A stretch of 64,000 nt of DNA from Actinacidiphila rubida (GTDB taxonomy: Bacteria; Actinomycetota; Actinomycetes; Streptomycetales; Streptomycetaceae): assembly GCF_900110255.1 (NCBI RefSeq), contig NZ_FODD01000035.1:1-64000 (forward strand), written 5' to 3'. The notes beneath the pieces were generated by a model. The model was not told the DNA's origin and did no database searches. It worked only from the letters and a program-made list of their open reading frames with translations. Both the position numbers and the translations under genes were made by a program. Below, piece after piece: positions 8,335 through 16,472 of the stretch (positions within the stretch are counted from its first letter, which is position 1; each line of letters starts with the position of its first letter).

Positions 8335-9380
8335 CGGGCACCTCCGGACGGGTTCGCGGGGGCGGCGGCCTGGGCGGGCGCGGGGACTCCGGCGCCCGGC
8401 GCGGTGCCGGAGTCGGCGTCGGCGAACCGGCGCCCGGCGTACCGCAGGTAGACGTCGTCGAGCGAGGGGCGGGCGACGGTGACCGAGGCGACCGTCACGC
8501 CCTGCTGCTCCAGCGTGGCGAGCACGTGCGGGACCGCCGCCGGGCCGTCCTCGGCGCGGGCGCTCAGCCGCCGCCCGTCCAGCGTCACGTCGCGGACGCC
8601 CCCGAACTCGCCGAGCGCGGTGGCGATCAGGTGGCCGTCGACGGCGTCGGGCGCGTCCCGCAGCTCCACCTGGACGGCGTCGCCGTGCAGTTCGCCCTTC
8701 AGCGCGTCGGGCGTGCCCTCGGCCACCACCCGGCCGCGGTCGACGATGGCGATCCGCTCGGCCAGCCGGTCGGCCTCCTCCAGGTAGTGCGTGGTGAGCA
8801 GGATCGTCAGGCCCTCGTCGCCGGCGAGCCTGCCGATCTCGTCCCACATGGCGGTGCGCGCCTCGGGGTCGAGGCCGGTGGTCGGCTCGTCCAGGAACAG
8901 CACCTCGGGCCGGTGGACCAGGCCGAGGGCGACGTCCAGGCGCCGCTGCATGCCGCCGGAGTACGTCTTGACCTGCCGGGCGGCGGCGTCGACCAGGTCG
9001 AACCGGGCCAGCAGGTCGTCGGCGCGCCGGGCGAGGCCGGCGCCGCGCAGCCCGTAGAGCCGGCCCTGCAGCAGCAGGTTCTCCCGGCCGGTGGCGACCG
9101 GGTCGGCGCCGGAGCGCTGGGCGACGACGCCGATCGAGCGGCGCACCCGGTCCGGATGGCGCAGCGCGTCGTGGCCGGCGACCAGGGCGGTGCCGGAGTC
9201 GGGGCGGGCGAGGGTGGTGAGGATCTTGACGGTGGTCGACTTCCCGGCGCCGTTGGGGCCGAGCAGGCCGAAGACGGTGCCGGGCGCGACGGTGAGCGCC
9301 ATGCCGTCCAGGGCCCGGACTCCGCCGGGATAGGTCTTGATCAGGTCGTGCGCCTGTACGGCGGGCGCGTCCGCGGTCAT
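8331..9380 (-). CDS. ABC exporter ATP-binding protein (DrrA type)
   Basis: A 349-residue ATPase energising the downstream permease. Walker A is GPNGAGKST, the ABC signature is YSGGMQRR, Walker B is VLFLDEPTTGLD and the switch histidine is in LLTTHYLEEADRL. The C-terminal extension after the nucleotide-binding domain (about 230-349) fits the DrrA group and ends in an Ala/Pro-rich tail. The ATG at 9380 has GGAGG about 9 nt upstream; the longer frame adds an Arg-rich stretch that is not family-like. The PadR gene next upstream on the same strand is the likely regulator. Confidence 0.93.
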   Translation of the reverse strand: MTADAPAVQAHDLIKTYPGGVRALDGMALTVAPGTVFGLLGPNGAGKSTTVKILTTLARPDSGTALVAGHDALRHPDRVRRSIGVVAQRSGADPVATGRENLLLQGRLYGLRGAGLARRADDLLARFDLVDAAARQVKTYSGGMQRRLDVALGLVHRPEVLFLDEPTTGLDPEARTAMWDEIGRLAGDEGLTILLTTHYLEEADRLAERIAIVDRGRVVAEGTPDALKGELHGDAVQVELRDAPDAVDGHLIATALGEFGGVRDVTLDGRRLSARAEDGPAAVPHVLATLEQQGVTVASVTVARPSLDDVYLRYAGRRFADADSGTAPGAGVPAPAQAAAPANPSGGAR

Positions 9381-9597
9381 GGTCGGGTTCCTCCGCTGGG
9401 GGTCGTGCCGGGTCGGCCGAGACGGCCTGCGGGAGGAGCCGGGGATATCGTGGGTGTGCCGCACCTCGATCGCCCGACGCCCGCCACCCGTGGGTGTCCC
9501 GGTCGCTGGTTGGTGTTCCGGCGTCCGCTGTTGCCGCAGCGGGCGCCGGTGTCGTGCAGGGATGTGGTCGTTCGGCCGGGCTCGTCGCCGAGCGCGG

Positions 9598-10341
9598 TCA
9601 GGGGCGCCTCCGCCGGGGCGCGGGGCCGTCGGCCTCCGCCTCCGCCTTGTCGACGAGCTCCTGGAACAGCTCGGCCGAGTCGGCGTCGCGGAACTCCTCC
9701 TCGAAGCGCGACCAGCGCTCCGGGACCTCGCCGGTGTCGTGCCAGCTGCGCCACTCGGCCATGCCGGGCAGGCTGCCGTCGGCCAGTTCGCGGTGCAGCG
9801 AGCGCACCCAGGCCGCCTCGGCGTCGATCATGTGGAGCTGGTACTCGCTCTCGATCAGGAACAGCCGCGGCAGGTCGTCGCCCAGGCGCCCGAGCACACC
9901 CCGCAGGGCGGCCGCGTGCACCTCCAGGGCCCGGAGCCGCTCGCCGAGCAGGTCGCCGACCTCGTCCGGATGGAGCGCCCCGGCCAGCGAGAGCGCCGCC
10001 TCGAAGGAGGGGTACTCGCGGGCCGGCACCGCGAGCAGGTCGGCCAGCCAGTCGTGCATCTCGACCCGGCCGGACTCGGTGATGCCGTACAGCGTGCGCT
10101 CGGGCCGGTTGCCCTGCCGCTGCACGCCGGCGACCTCGACGAAGCCGTGCTTCTCCAGGTTCTGCACGACGGTGTAGAGCGAGCCGTAGTTGATCTTGAT
10201 GCTGTTCTCCTTGCCGCGCTGGCGCAGCAGCCTGGCGATCTCGTACGGGTGCATGGGGCGCTCGTTGAGGAACACCATGACCGCGAGTGCCAGCGGGTTG
10301 CCGAGCTTGCGCCGCTTGGGCAAGGACCTCGCCTCCTCCAT
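9598..10341 (-). CDS. PadR-family transcriptional regulator
   Basis: A 247-residue regulator. The N-terminal winged helix is of PadR type: NPLALAVMVFLNERPMHPYEIARLLRQRG, then INYGSLYTVVQNLEKHGFVE and ERTLYGITESGR. A long C-terminal helical region serves dimerisation and effector binding. The start at MEEARS is chosen because the family begins close to this point, although the ribosome-binding site is weak. It lies 217 bp upstream of the ABC exporter genes in the same direction; PadR proteins commonly repress such exporters until the drug binds. Palindromes in its upstream region are candidate operators. Confidence 0.9.
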   Translation of the reverse strand: MEEARSLPKRRKLGNPLALAVMVFLNERPMHPYEIARLLRQRGKENSIKINYGSLYTVVQNLEKHGFVEVAGVQRQGNRPERTLYGITESGRVEMHDWLADLLAVPAREYPSFEAALSLAGALHPDEVGDLLGERLRALEVHAAALRGVLGRLGDDLPRLFLIESEYQLHMIDAEAAWVRSLHRELADGSLPGMAEWRSWHDTGEVPERWSRFEEEFRDADSAELFQELVDKAEAEADGPAPRRRRP

Positions 10342-10397
10342 CGCTCGTCGCCGTATATCCGTGACCGAACATATCGCGTCTCCGCCGCGACGACAAC

Positions 10398-10411
10398 CGC
10401 GATGTATCGCG
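10398..10411. promoter_or_regulatory. Candidate PadR operator with overlapping second palindrome
   Basis: CGCGAT and ATCGCG flank GT, a 6-bp inverted repeat. It overlaps a second palindrome, CGCGAA-T-TTCGCG, at 10408-10420. A further half-site ATATCGCG lies at 10371-10378, nearer the PadR start codon. The cluster sits 30-80 bp upstream of the PadR gene. Assignment to PadR autoregulation is inference. Confidence 0.45.
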
Positions 10412-10523
10412 AATTTCGCGGGACGGCGCCCGCCGCGCACGCGCCGTCCCGTCGCGGCCGGCGCACGGGCCCCACGCGGGCCCGCCGTGAGGAGTTCGGC
10501 CCAGGCCCGACACGGCCGCGTCA

Positions 10524-10551
10524 TTGCGGCGAAACACCCGCTCCCTAATTT
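10524..10551 (+). promoter_or_regulatory. Candidate promoter of APC permease gene
   Basis: TTGCGG (10524-10529) and TAATTT (10546-10551) are separated by 16 bp, matching a vegetative promoter reasonably. The -10 element overlaps the palindrome at 10548-10569, so a bound regulator would block RNA polymerase. Confidence 0.45.
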
Positions 10552-10569
10552 CTGTCGCCCGACAGGAAT
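10548..10569. promoter_or_regulatory. Operator palindrome shared with carboxylase operon (copy 1)
   Basis: Arms ATTTCTGTCG and CGACAGGAAT flank CC, a 10-bp inverted repeat with one mismatch, 41 bp before the APC permease start. A perfect version of the same palindrome stands in front of the urea/guanidine carboxylase operon at 15500-15521; both are preceded by CCTA or CCCTA. I infer a common repressor, most likely the TetR protein encoded at 14684-15322. Confidence 0.75.
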
Positions 10570-10610
10570 GCGCGGACCTTCGTCTCCGCCAAAGGACAGG
10601 GGGCACGGCC

Positions 10611-12155
10611 ATGACCGCCACCGCACCGTCCGACGTCCGCCCCGACCCGCCCGGCGGCGCGGACGCCGCCGGGCTCGCCGGCTTCGGCTACCGCCAGGAA
10701 CTCCACCGCAGCATGGGCCGGTACGCGTCCTTCGCGGCCGGGTTCTCCTTCATCTCGGTCCTCACGACCGTCTTCCAGTTCTTCGCCTTCGGCTACTCCA
10801 CCGGCGGCCCACGGTTCTTCTGGACCTGGCCCGCCGTGCTCCTCGGGCAGTTGCTGGTGGCCGCCTGCTTCGCCGAACTCGCCGCCCGCTACCCGCTGTC
10901 GGGCGCGGTCTACCAGTGGTCGTCGCGGCTCGGCGGCCGGGTCCTCGGCTGGTACGCCGGCTGGATCATGGTGCTCGGGCAGATCGTGGTGGTCGCCGCG
11001 GCCGCGCTGGCCCTGCAGGTCGTGCTGCCCGCGGTCTGGTCGGGCTTCCAGCTCGTCGGCACCGACACCTCGCCGGTCTCGTCGGACGGCGCGGCGAACG
11101 CGGCCGTGCTCGGCATCGTGCTGCTGGCGGTCACCACCGCGGTGAACCTGCTGGACAACACGGTGATGTCGGTGGTCAACCGGGTCGGCGTGACCGCGGA
11201 GATCGCCGGCGCCGTGCTGATCGTGGTGCTGCTGTTCACGCACGCCGACCGCACGCCCTCGGTGACCGTGCACGGCGGCGGCGGAACGCAGGCACTGCTG
11301 GTCGGGTCGTTCGCCGCGGCCTACGTGATGATCGGCTTCGACAGCGCGGGCGAGATGAGCGAGGAGACCCGCCATCCGCGCCGCGTCGCGCCACGTACCA
11401 TCCTGTCCGCGCTCACCGCGGCGGGCGTGCTGGCCTCACTCCTGGTCCTGGCCGGACTGCTGGCCGCGCCCAGCCTCACCGACGGACGGCTCGGCACCGA
11501 CGGCCTGTCGTACGTCCTCACCAGCCGGCTCGGCGGCACCCTCGGGCGGCTGCTGCTGTGCGACGTGGCCCTCGCGGTCGCGGTCGCCACGCTGGCCATC
11601 CAGACGTCCGCCACGCGCATGGTCTTCTCGATGGCGCGGGACGGCGCGCTGCCGTGTTCCGGCGTCCTGGCGCGGGTCTCGCCGCGTACCGGCCAACCGG
11701 CCGCCCCCGCCCTGGTGGTGGGCGTGCTGGCGGCGGCGCTGCTCCTGCTGAGCTTCGCCTCCCCCGAGGCGTGGCTGGCCATCGGGACCACCTGCATCGC
11801 GATGCTCTACCTCGCCTACGCGATGGTCACCGGCCCCCAACTGCTGCGCCGGCTGCGCGGCGGGCTGCCTCCCGGCGTCGACGAGCGCGGCGCCCCCCTG
11901 TTCTCCCTGGGCCGCCTCGGCGTCCCGGTGAACGCCTGCGCCCTGGTGTACGGCCTGGCGATGGCCGTCAACCTCGCCTGGCCCCGCGCGGCCGTCTACG
12001 ACCCGTCCGGCGGCCACTGGTACTTCCAGTGGTTCACGCTGCTGTTCCTGCTGGCGGCCGTGGCGCTCGGGGTGCTGTGGCGGGCCGTCAGGACGCGGCC
12101 CGGCGGGAAGGCGTGGGCCGCGGTCGTCACGGCGCCGGCGGAACCCGCACCCTGA
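10611..12155 (+). CDS. APC-family permease, probably for urea/guanidine-related substrate
   Basis: A 514-residue amino acid-polyamine-organocation permease with about twelve hydrophobic segments. Landmarks are GFGYRQELHRSMGRYASFAAGFSFIS near the N-terminus, the PLSGAVYQWSS helix, GFDSAGEMSEETRHPRR after helix 6 and an ATRMVFSMARDGALP segment, as in GABA/choline-type (BAT) permeases. The ATG follows AAAGGACAGGGGG. Related permeases sit in urea-carboxylase clusters in other actinobacteria. Here the gene is 5 kb from the cluster but shares its operator, so it probably imports the substrate of that pathway; the exact substrate is unproven. Confidence 0.85.
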   Translation: MTATAPSDVRPDPPGGADAAGLAGFGYRQELHRSMGRYASFAAGFSFISVLTTVFQFFAFGYSTGGPRFFWTWPAVLLGQLLVAACFAELAARYPLSGAVYQWSSRLGGRVLGWYAGWIMVLGQIVVVAAAALALQVVLPAVWSGFQLVGTDTSPVSSDGAANAAVLGIVLLAVTTAVNLLDNTVMSVVNRVGVTAEIAGAVLIVVLLFTHADRTPSVTVHGGGGTQALLVGSFAAAYVMIGFDSAGEMSEETRHPRRVAPRTILSALTAAGVLASLLVLAGLLAAPSLTDGRLGTDGLSYVLTSRLGGTLGRLLLCDVALAVAVATLAIQTSATRMVFSMARDGALPCSGVLARVSPRTGQPAAPALVVGVLAAALLLLSFASPEAWLAIGTTCIAMLYLAYAMVTGPQLLRRLRGGLPPGVDERGAPLFSLGRLGVPVNACALVYGLAMAVNLAWPRAAVYDPSGGHWYFQWFTLLFLLAAVALGVLWRAVRTRPGGKAWAAVVTAPAEPAP

Positions 12156-12205
12156 CCGCCCTCCGCCGGTGCGCCCGGTCCGCCCGGCCGCGGCGCCCGG
12201 CAGGC

Positions 12206-12250
12206 ACGCGGAACGGTCCGGCAGCCCACGGCTGCCGGACCGTTCCGCGT
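12206..12250. terminator. Strong bidirectional terminator
   Basis: A perfect 19-bp stem (12206-12224 with 12232-12250) and a 7-nt loop lie between the convergent APC permease and the small hypothetical gene. Confidence 0.85.
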
Positions 12251-12270
12251 GTCCGCCCCGGACGGCGCTC

Positions 12271-12627
12271 CTACTCGTCGTCCGGCCACAACTCGTCGGC
12301 GCGCAGGGCCAGATCCTGGAGGACGTCGGCGGACGTCAGGTCCGTGCGCCCGGAGTCGTGGACGTCGGCCAGCGCCAGGAAGACCAGCGAGAAGACGCCG
12401 GCGATCCGCTCGAAGACCGGCCCGAGCTGCTCGCTCAGCGCCTCGGACACCTCCGCGGGCGACAGGCCGGCCGGCAGGGCCACGTCCGGCACCAGCTCGT
12501 TCAGCAGGACCCGCATGTTCTGGGCCGAGACGTCGTCGCGGTCCGGATTCTCCGCCAGGCGCGCCCGAAGCTCCTTGGCCTCGGTCAGGATGCCGATGAC
12601 CCGCCGCACGAACTCGCTGTCTCTCAT
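12271..12627 (-). CDS. Conserved hypothetical protein, 118 residues
   Basis: I do not recognise this protein. It is small, acidic and predicted all-helical, beginning MRDSEFVRRVIGIL and ending in ELWPDDE, without signal peptide, membrane segment, Cys or His clusters. Codon bias and the terminator beyond its stop support a real gene. The ATG at 12627 is the only good start. Upstream lies the divergent PEP mutase-family gene. No function can be inferred. Confidence 0.65.
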   Translation of the reverse strand: MRDSEFVRRVIGILTEAKELRARLAENPDRDDVSAQNMRVLLNELVPDVALPAGLSPAEVSEALSEQLGPVFERIAGVFSLVFLALADVHDSGRTDLTSADVLQDLALRADELWPDDE

Positions 12628-12891
12628 GCCCGGAGACTACGGCTCCCCTGGGCCGCGTTCGCCGGTGCCCCGTTCCGGCGCGTCGCCGCGGGGCCGCACC
12701 GCGGGCCCGCGCCGGGGGAACCGCCGTTGGATTCGGTCAGGGCTGAATCGATTCCGGGCGGCCGGGCGCGGGCGGCAGCATGGCGGACGCGGGCACCTTG
12801 CCGCGTCCGGGCCCCGGCCCGGCACGGGGGACGGCGGGGCGCCCGCGCGCATGCTGCCCGCACTTCCCGGACGACGAAAGCGGTCCCGCCG

Positions 12892-13764
12892 ATGCCCGAG
12901 CCCCAGCCCTCCGCCACGCCCTCCGCCGCGTCCGCCGCCACGGTGGAAAAGGCCCGCCTGCTGCGGAAGTTGAGCGGCGAGGGTGTGCTCGTCCTGCCGA
13001 ACGCGTGGGACGCCGGCAGTGCCGCGGTGATCGCGTCGGCGGGCGCGGCCGCGATCGCCACGACCAGCGGCGGCGTCTCGTGGTCGGCCGGCCGCGGCGA
13101 CGGCCAGCAGCTGACGCGGGACCAGATGGCCGAGGCCGCGCGCCGGGTGGTGGACGCCGTGCCGGTGCCGGTGACGGTCGACGCCGAGGGCGGTTACGGG
13201 CCGGCGCCCGAGGACGTCGCCGCGACCGTGCGTGCCCTGGTGGCGGCAGGTGCCGCGGGGGTGAACCTGGAGGACTCGCGGGCGCCCGGCGGACCGCTGT
13301 TCGGCGTCGCCGAACACGCCGCCCGGCTGGGTGCGGCCCGTACCGCGGCAGCCGCCGCGGGCCTGCCCGACCTGGTGGTCAACGCCCGCACCGACGTCTT
13401 CCTCTTCGGCATCGGCGCCCCCGAGGGCCGCCTGGACGCGGTGCTCGCGCGCGCCGAGGCATACGCGGCGGCCGGCGCCGACGGCCTGTTCGTCCCGGGC
13501 CTGCTGGACCTGGAGGTTCTGCGCGAGTTGTGCGCGGCGTCGCCGCTGCCGGTCAACGCGATGGCCGGCGCCGGCGGCCCGACGGTGGCCGAGCTCGCCG
13601 CTGCCGGTGTGCGCCGCGTCAGCGTCGGCACCGCTCTGGCCCAGGCCGCCTACACCGCAGCCCACCGCGCGGCCGCGGAGATCCTCGGCGAGGGCACGTT
13701 CGCCTCGCTGGCCGGCGCGCTCGACTTCGGCACCGTCGACTCCCTGCTCTCCCGGCGATCCTGA
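12892..13764 (+). CDS. Isocitrate lyase/PEP mutase-family enzyme
   Basis: A 290-residue TIM-barrel enzyme of the ICL/PEPM superfamily. Visible are LVLPNAWDAGSA at the first strand, ATTSGGVSWSAG, VPVTVDAEGGYG carrying metal-binding acids, GVNLEDSR and VVNARTDVFLF. The members cleave or form C-C or P-C bonds next to a carboxylate (2-methylisocitrate lyase, oxaloacetase, carboxyPEP mutase). The usual lyase KKCGH loop is not evident, so it is not a true isocitrate lyase. Substrate is unknown. The ribosome-binding site before the ATG is weak but this start gives the family N-terminus. Confidence 0.85.
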   Translation: MPEPQPSATPSAASAATVEKARLLRKLSGEGVLVLPNAWDAGSAAVIASAGAAAIATTSGGVSWSAGRGDGQQLTRDQMAEAARRVVDAVPVPVTVDAEGGYGPAPEDVAATVRALVAAGAAGVNLEDSRAPGGPLFGVAEHAARLGAARTAAAAAGLPDLVVNARTDVFLFGIGAPEGRLDAVLARAEAYAAAGADGLFVPGLLDLEVLRELCAASPLPVNAMAGAGGPTVAELAAAGVRRVSVGTALAQAAYTAAHRAAAEILGEGTFASLAGALDFGTVDSLLSRRS

Positions 13765-13901
13765 CGCCGTCACCGGAGGCCGAACGAGCGCCCGTTCCAG
13801 GGGACTTGCGGGAACTCCGCGCCACCGGCGGGGAACGGCACCCGGGGCGTCCGGGAGCCTCAGAGCGCGCGCGCTCCGGGCTGCGCCGCCCCCCCCAGCC
13901 G

Positions 13902-13952
13902 CGCCTGCGCCGCGCTTCGGCCGGCTTCGGCCACGCCTGCGCCGCGCTTCGG
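13902..13952 (+). repeat. 19-bp direct repeat, two copies
   Basis: CGCCTGCGCCGCGCTTCGG occurs at 13902-13920 and again at 13934-13952, a 32-bp period, with extra CTTCGGCC between. It lies in the gap between the PEP mutase-family gene and a convergent membrane-protein gene. No role is apparent. Confidence 0.7.
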
Positions 13953-13959
13953 GAGCGGC

Positions 13960-14652
13960 TCAGCCCTGGCCTGCCACGCTCAGGCTCACCACGGCCAGGG
14001 CGATGCCGAGGGCCACGAGGAGGATGCCACCGACGGGCAGGAGCAGGGCGTTCCGCAGCCCGGGTGTCCTGCCGCGCGGACCGGCATGGGTGCCCGCGTG
14101 GCCGTGACGGTCGGCCCGCGGTTCGCCGGACGGCCGCGGCGCCGCCTCGCGCAGCCGCTCCCCGGCCGCAGGGGACACCGCGACGGGCGCCGGGGCCGCG
14201 CGGACCGCGGCGGCGACGGCATCGTCCGGCCGGCTGCCGTCGGCGAGCCGTCCGACCGCGAGCCGTACGCCGTGGGCGTCGGTGAGAAGGAACCGGTCGG
14301 TGCCCCGGCCCCTGCCCCGCAGTTCGATCCGCCGCACCCGCACCAGCCGCTGGAGGTCGACGGTCCTGCGGCCCGAGACCGTACGGCCCGACAGCAGCCC
14401 GTCACCGGTCAGTTCCACCTGCCAGGCCCGGACGGCGGCGTAGAGCGCGGCCACCCCGAGGAGGGGCGAGACCATCGCGAGCAGGATCACGCCGTCGCCG
14501 ACGACCCCCTCCCGCACCAGAAGGCCCGGCACCAGCACCGCGCAGGGCACGACGAGCACGGACACGAGCCGGGCCAGCCGCTGGCCCGCACCGCCCTGCC
14601 CGGCGAAGGCCGCCCGGCGCTCCCCACCCGCATCCGCCGCATCGGTCGTCAT
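13960..14652 (-). CDS. Membrane protein with PH-like domain, hypothetical
   Basis: A 230-residue protein with two close hydrophobic segments near residues 28-75 (LVSVLVVPCAVLVPGLL and VILLAMVSPLLGVAALYAAV). A soluble part resembling the bacterial PH/YdbT-like fold follows (WQVELTGDGLLSGRTVSGRRTVDLQRLVRVRRIELRG). A third C-terminal hydrophobic helix starts at about residue 207, after an Arg/Gly/His-rich linker. The arrangement suggests a small integral membrane protein of unknown function. It ends 31 bp before the TetR gene starts its 3' end, in the same orientation. Confidence 0.75.
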   Translation of the reverse strand: MTTDAADAGGERRAAFAGQGGAGQRLARLVSVLVVPCAVLVPGLLVREGVVGDGVILLAMVSPLLGVAALYAAVRAWQVELTGDGLLSGRTVSGRRTVDLQRLVRVRRIELRGRGRGTDRFLLTDAHGVRLAVGRLADGSRPDDAVAAAVRAAPAPVAVSPAAGERLREAAPRPSGEPRADRHGHAGTHAGPRGRTPGLRNALLLPVGGILLVALGIALAVVSLSVAGQG

Positions 14653-14683
14653 GGACCGACCGTATCCGAACGGGGTACGGCGG

Positions 14684-15322
14684 TCAGGACGTCCGCAGGG
14701 CCGGCAGGTCCGCCTCGGGGACGCCGGCGATGCGCAGGGCCGCGTCAGCGGCGGCCGCGGTGAAGTCGGGTGACGAGCGGTTGGCGAGGATGAGCCCCTC
14801 GATCAGGGCGAACAGCAGGTCGGCCCGCAACGCGAGCGCGTCGGCGGCCAGTCCGGCGCAGGGTGCGGTCGCGGCGAGCAACCGGGCATAGGCGTCCTTG
14901 AGTTCCGCGCGGGCGCGGTGGAAGCCGGCGAAGCGCGGCGCCGCCACCTCGGGCAGCAGGTAGAGCGCGCCGAGGTTGTGCGGGCCGGAGCACAGGAGTT
15001 CGGCGTCGGAGCGGCACAGCTCCCACAGCCGCGCCCCGGCCGGCCGGCCCTCGTCGGCGGCCAGCGAGCGGGCCAGCCGCAGGGACGGGGTGACGGTGCC
15101 CTCCAGAAGGTCGGCGAGCAGGTCCTCCTTGCCGCCGACGTAGTGGTACATCGACGCCTGCCGCATCCCGGCGCGTTCGGCCAGCGCCCGGGTGGTGGTG
15201 GCGGTGTAGCCGCGGGTGGTGAACAGCTCGGCGGCCGCCGCGAGGAGTTCCTCGCGCGGGCTGAGCCCGCTCTCCGGCCGTCCCTGGGCCCGCGGCCGGC
15301 CCACGCGCCTGCTGGTGCTCAC
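14684..15322 (-). CDS. TetR-family regulator of the carboxylase operon (inferred)
   Basis: A 212-residue TetR protein with a typical N-terminal helix-turn-helix: ELLAAAAELFTTRGYTATTTRALAERAGMRQASMYHYVGGKEDLL, then a ligand domain with GPHNLGALYLLPEV. The GTG at 15322 (start STSRRVGRPR) is chosen by similarity to family N-termini; the ribosome-binding site is weak. The gene is divergent from the DUF1989/carboxylase operon, with a perfect 22-bp palindrome in the shared intergenic region. The simplest model is repression of this operon and of the APC permease, relieved by a pathway substrate. Confidence 0.85.
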   Translation of the reverse strand: MSTSRRVGRPRAQGRPESGLSPREELLAAAAELFTTRGYTATTTRALAERAGMRQASMYHYVGGKEDLLADLLEGTVTPSLRLARSLAADEGRPAGARLWELCRSDAELLCSGPHNLGALYLLPEVAAPRFAGFHRARAELKDAYARLLAATAPCAGLAADALALRADLLFALIEGLILANRSSPDFTAAAADAALRIAGVPEADLPALRTS

Positions 15323-15499
15323 CGAAAGATCGTCGCACAGGCCGGCCGCCGCGCCGCCTCCGCCCGGTGCCGGGCGCACCGCGAGCGCCACGGACACCTC
15401 GGCGCGTCCCGGGCCCGCCCGCGGCCGGGCCCGGCGCGGTGAGGACCCGGTAACCGCCGCGCAACGCCCGGGCAATCGGGCCGAATCCGCCTCCGCCTA

Positions 15500-15521
15500 A
15501 TTTCTGTCGAGCGACAGAAAT
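15500..15521. promoter_or_regulatory. Operator palindrome of carboxylase operon (copy 2, perfect)
   Basis: Arms ATTTCTGTCG and CGACAGAAAT flank AG: a perfect 10-bp inverted repeat, 27 bp upstream of the first operon start codon. The copy at 10548-10569 before the APC permease differs by one base in the arms. It is AT-richer than its surroundings, which argues against chance. Confidence 0.85.
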
Positions 15522-15548
15522 GACGCCGCTGAGACGGAGGTGCAGCCC

Positions 15549-16472
15549 GTGGCGACAGGGACGGCGAGCGGGTCCACGACGGGGAGCGGAGCGGGGCCCG
15601 GAGCCGGGTCCGCGACGGGGTCCGCGACCGGGACCGGGCCCCGATCCGGGGCGAAGGCGAGGGCGAAGGCGGCGGTGGATACCGGGACCGCGCACGGCGC
15701 TCGCGACCACGCCCGCGCGCAGCAGGGCGCACGCGCCGACGCGATGCCGGTGGTGCCCGCGCCGGACGGGCTGGTGTGGGCGGAGACGGTGGCGGGCGGC
15801 GGCTACACCCACCGCGTGCTGGCCCGCGGGACAAAGCTGCGGCTCACGGACCCGACGGGGGACGCCTGCGCGCACGTCCTGCTGTTCGCCGCCGGCCGCC
15901 CCTGGGAGCGGCTGAACGCCGCGGACACCGTCAAGGTCCAGTGGAACGCGTATCTGGGGGCCGGACGGCTGCTGCTCTCGGACCAGGGCCGGGTGCTCGC
16001 GTCGGTCACCGCGGACACCGGCGGCCGCCACGACGCGCTGTGCGGCACCTCCACGGCCGTGCGCAACACCGCCCGCTACGGGGACGGTTCCGCGCACGGA
16101 CCGTCGCCCGCCGGACGGGAGCTGTTCGTGCTGGCCGCCGCCAAGAACGGTTTGGAGCCGCGGGACCTGCCGCCGTCGGTCTCCTTCTTCCAGGGAGTGC
16201 GCGTCGAGCCGGACGGGACCCTGGAGTTCATCGGCTCCGCGGGACGCGGCTCCGCGGTCACGCTGCGCGCCGAGCAGCCGCTGACGGTGCTGCTGGCCAA
16301 TGTGCCGCACCCGCTGGACCCGCGGCCCGGATACGTGTGCGGGCCGCTGGAGGTCAGCGCCGCGCCAGGGGCGCCCACCGCGCCGGGCGACCCGCTGTGG
16401 GACGCCACCCCGGAGGGCCGCCGGGCCTTCCTCAACACCGCCGAGTTCCTGGCCTGCGGGGGGATCGCATGA
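15549..16472 (+). CDS. Urea carboxylase-associated protein 1 / carboxyguanidine deiminase subunit (DUF1989)
   Basis: First gene of the operon, 307 residues. After an odd Gly/Ser/Thr/Ala-rich leader (about residues 1-50) comes a DUF1989 domain: ETVAGGGYTHRVLARGTKLRLTD, GDACAHVLLF, NAADTVKVQWNAYLG, TADTGGRHDALCGT and KNGLEPRDLPPSVSFFQGV. DUF1989 pairs next to this carboxylase are known in other bacteria as carboxyguanidine deiminase (CgdAB), a zinc-dependent step between guanidine carboxylation and allophanate cleavage. The GTG at 15549 has GACGGAGG 8 nt upstream; the GTG at 15540 would overlap that site. It overlaps the next gene by ATGA. Confidence 0.88.
   Translation: MATGTASGSTTGSGAGPGAGSATGSATGTGPRSGAKARAKAAVDTGTAHGARDHARAQQGARADAMPVVPAPDGLVWAETVAGGGYTHRVLARGTKLRLTDPTGDACAHVLLFAAGRPWERLNAADTVKVQWNAYLGAGRLLLSDQGRVLASVTADTGGRHDALCGTSTAVRNTARYGDGSAHGPSPAGRELFVLAAAKNGLEPRDLPPSVSFFQGVRVEPDGTLEFIGSAGRGSAVTLRAEQPLTVLLANVPHPLDPRPGYVCGPLEVSAAPGAPTAPGDPLWDATPEGRRAFLNTAEFLACGGIA

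Noticed and set aside
12892..13764. Isocitrate lyase of the glyoxylate cycle
   Set aside because: It is too short (290 residues) and lacks the KKCGH active-site loop; only the superfamily can be assigned.
15323..15548. ykkC guanidine riboswitch in front of the carboxylase operon
   Set aside because: The conserved ykkC core boxes are not visible; the region is instead marked by a protein-type palindrome. An Rfam scan would be decisive.
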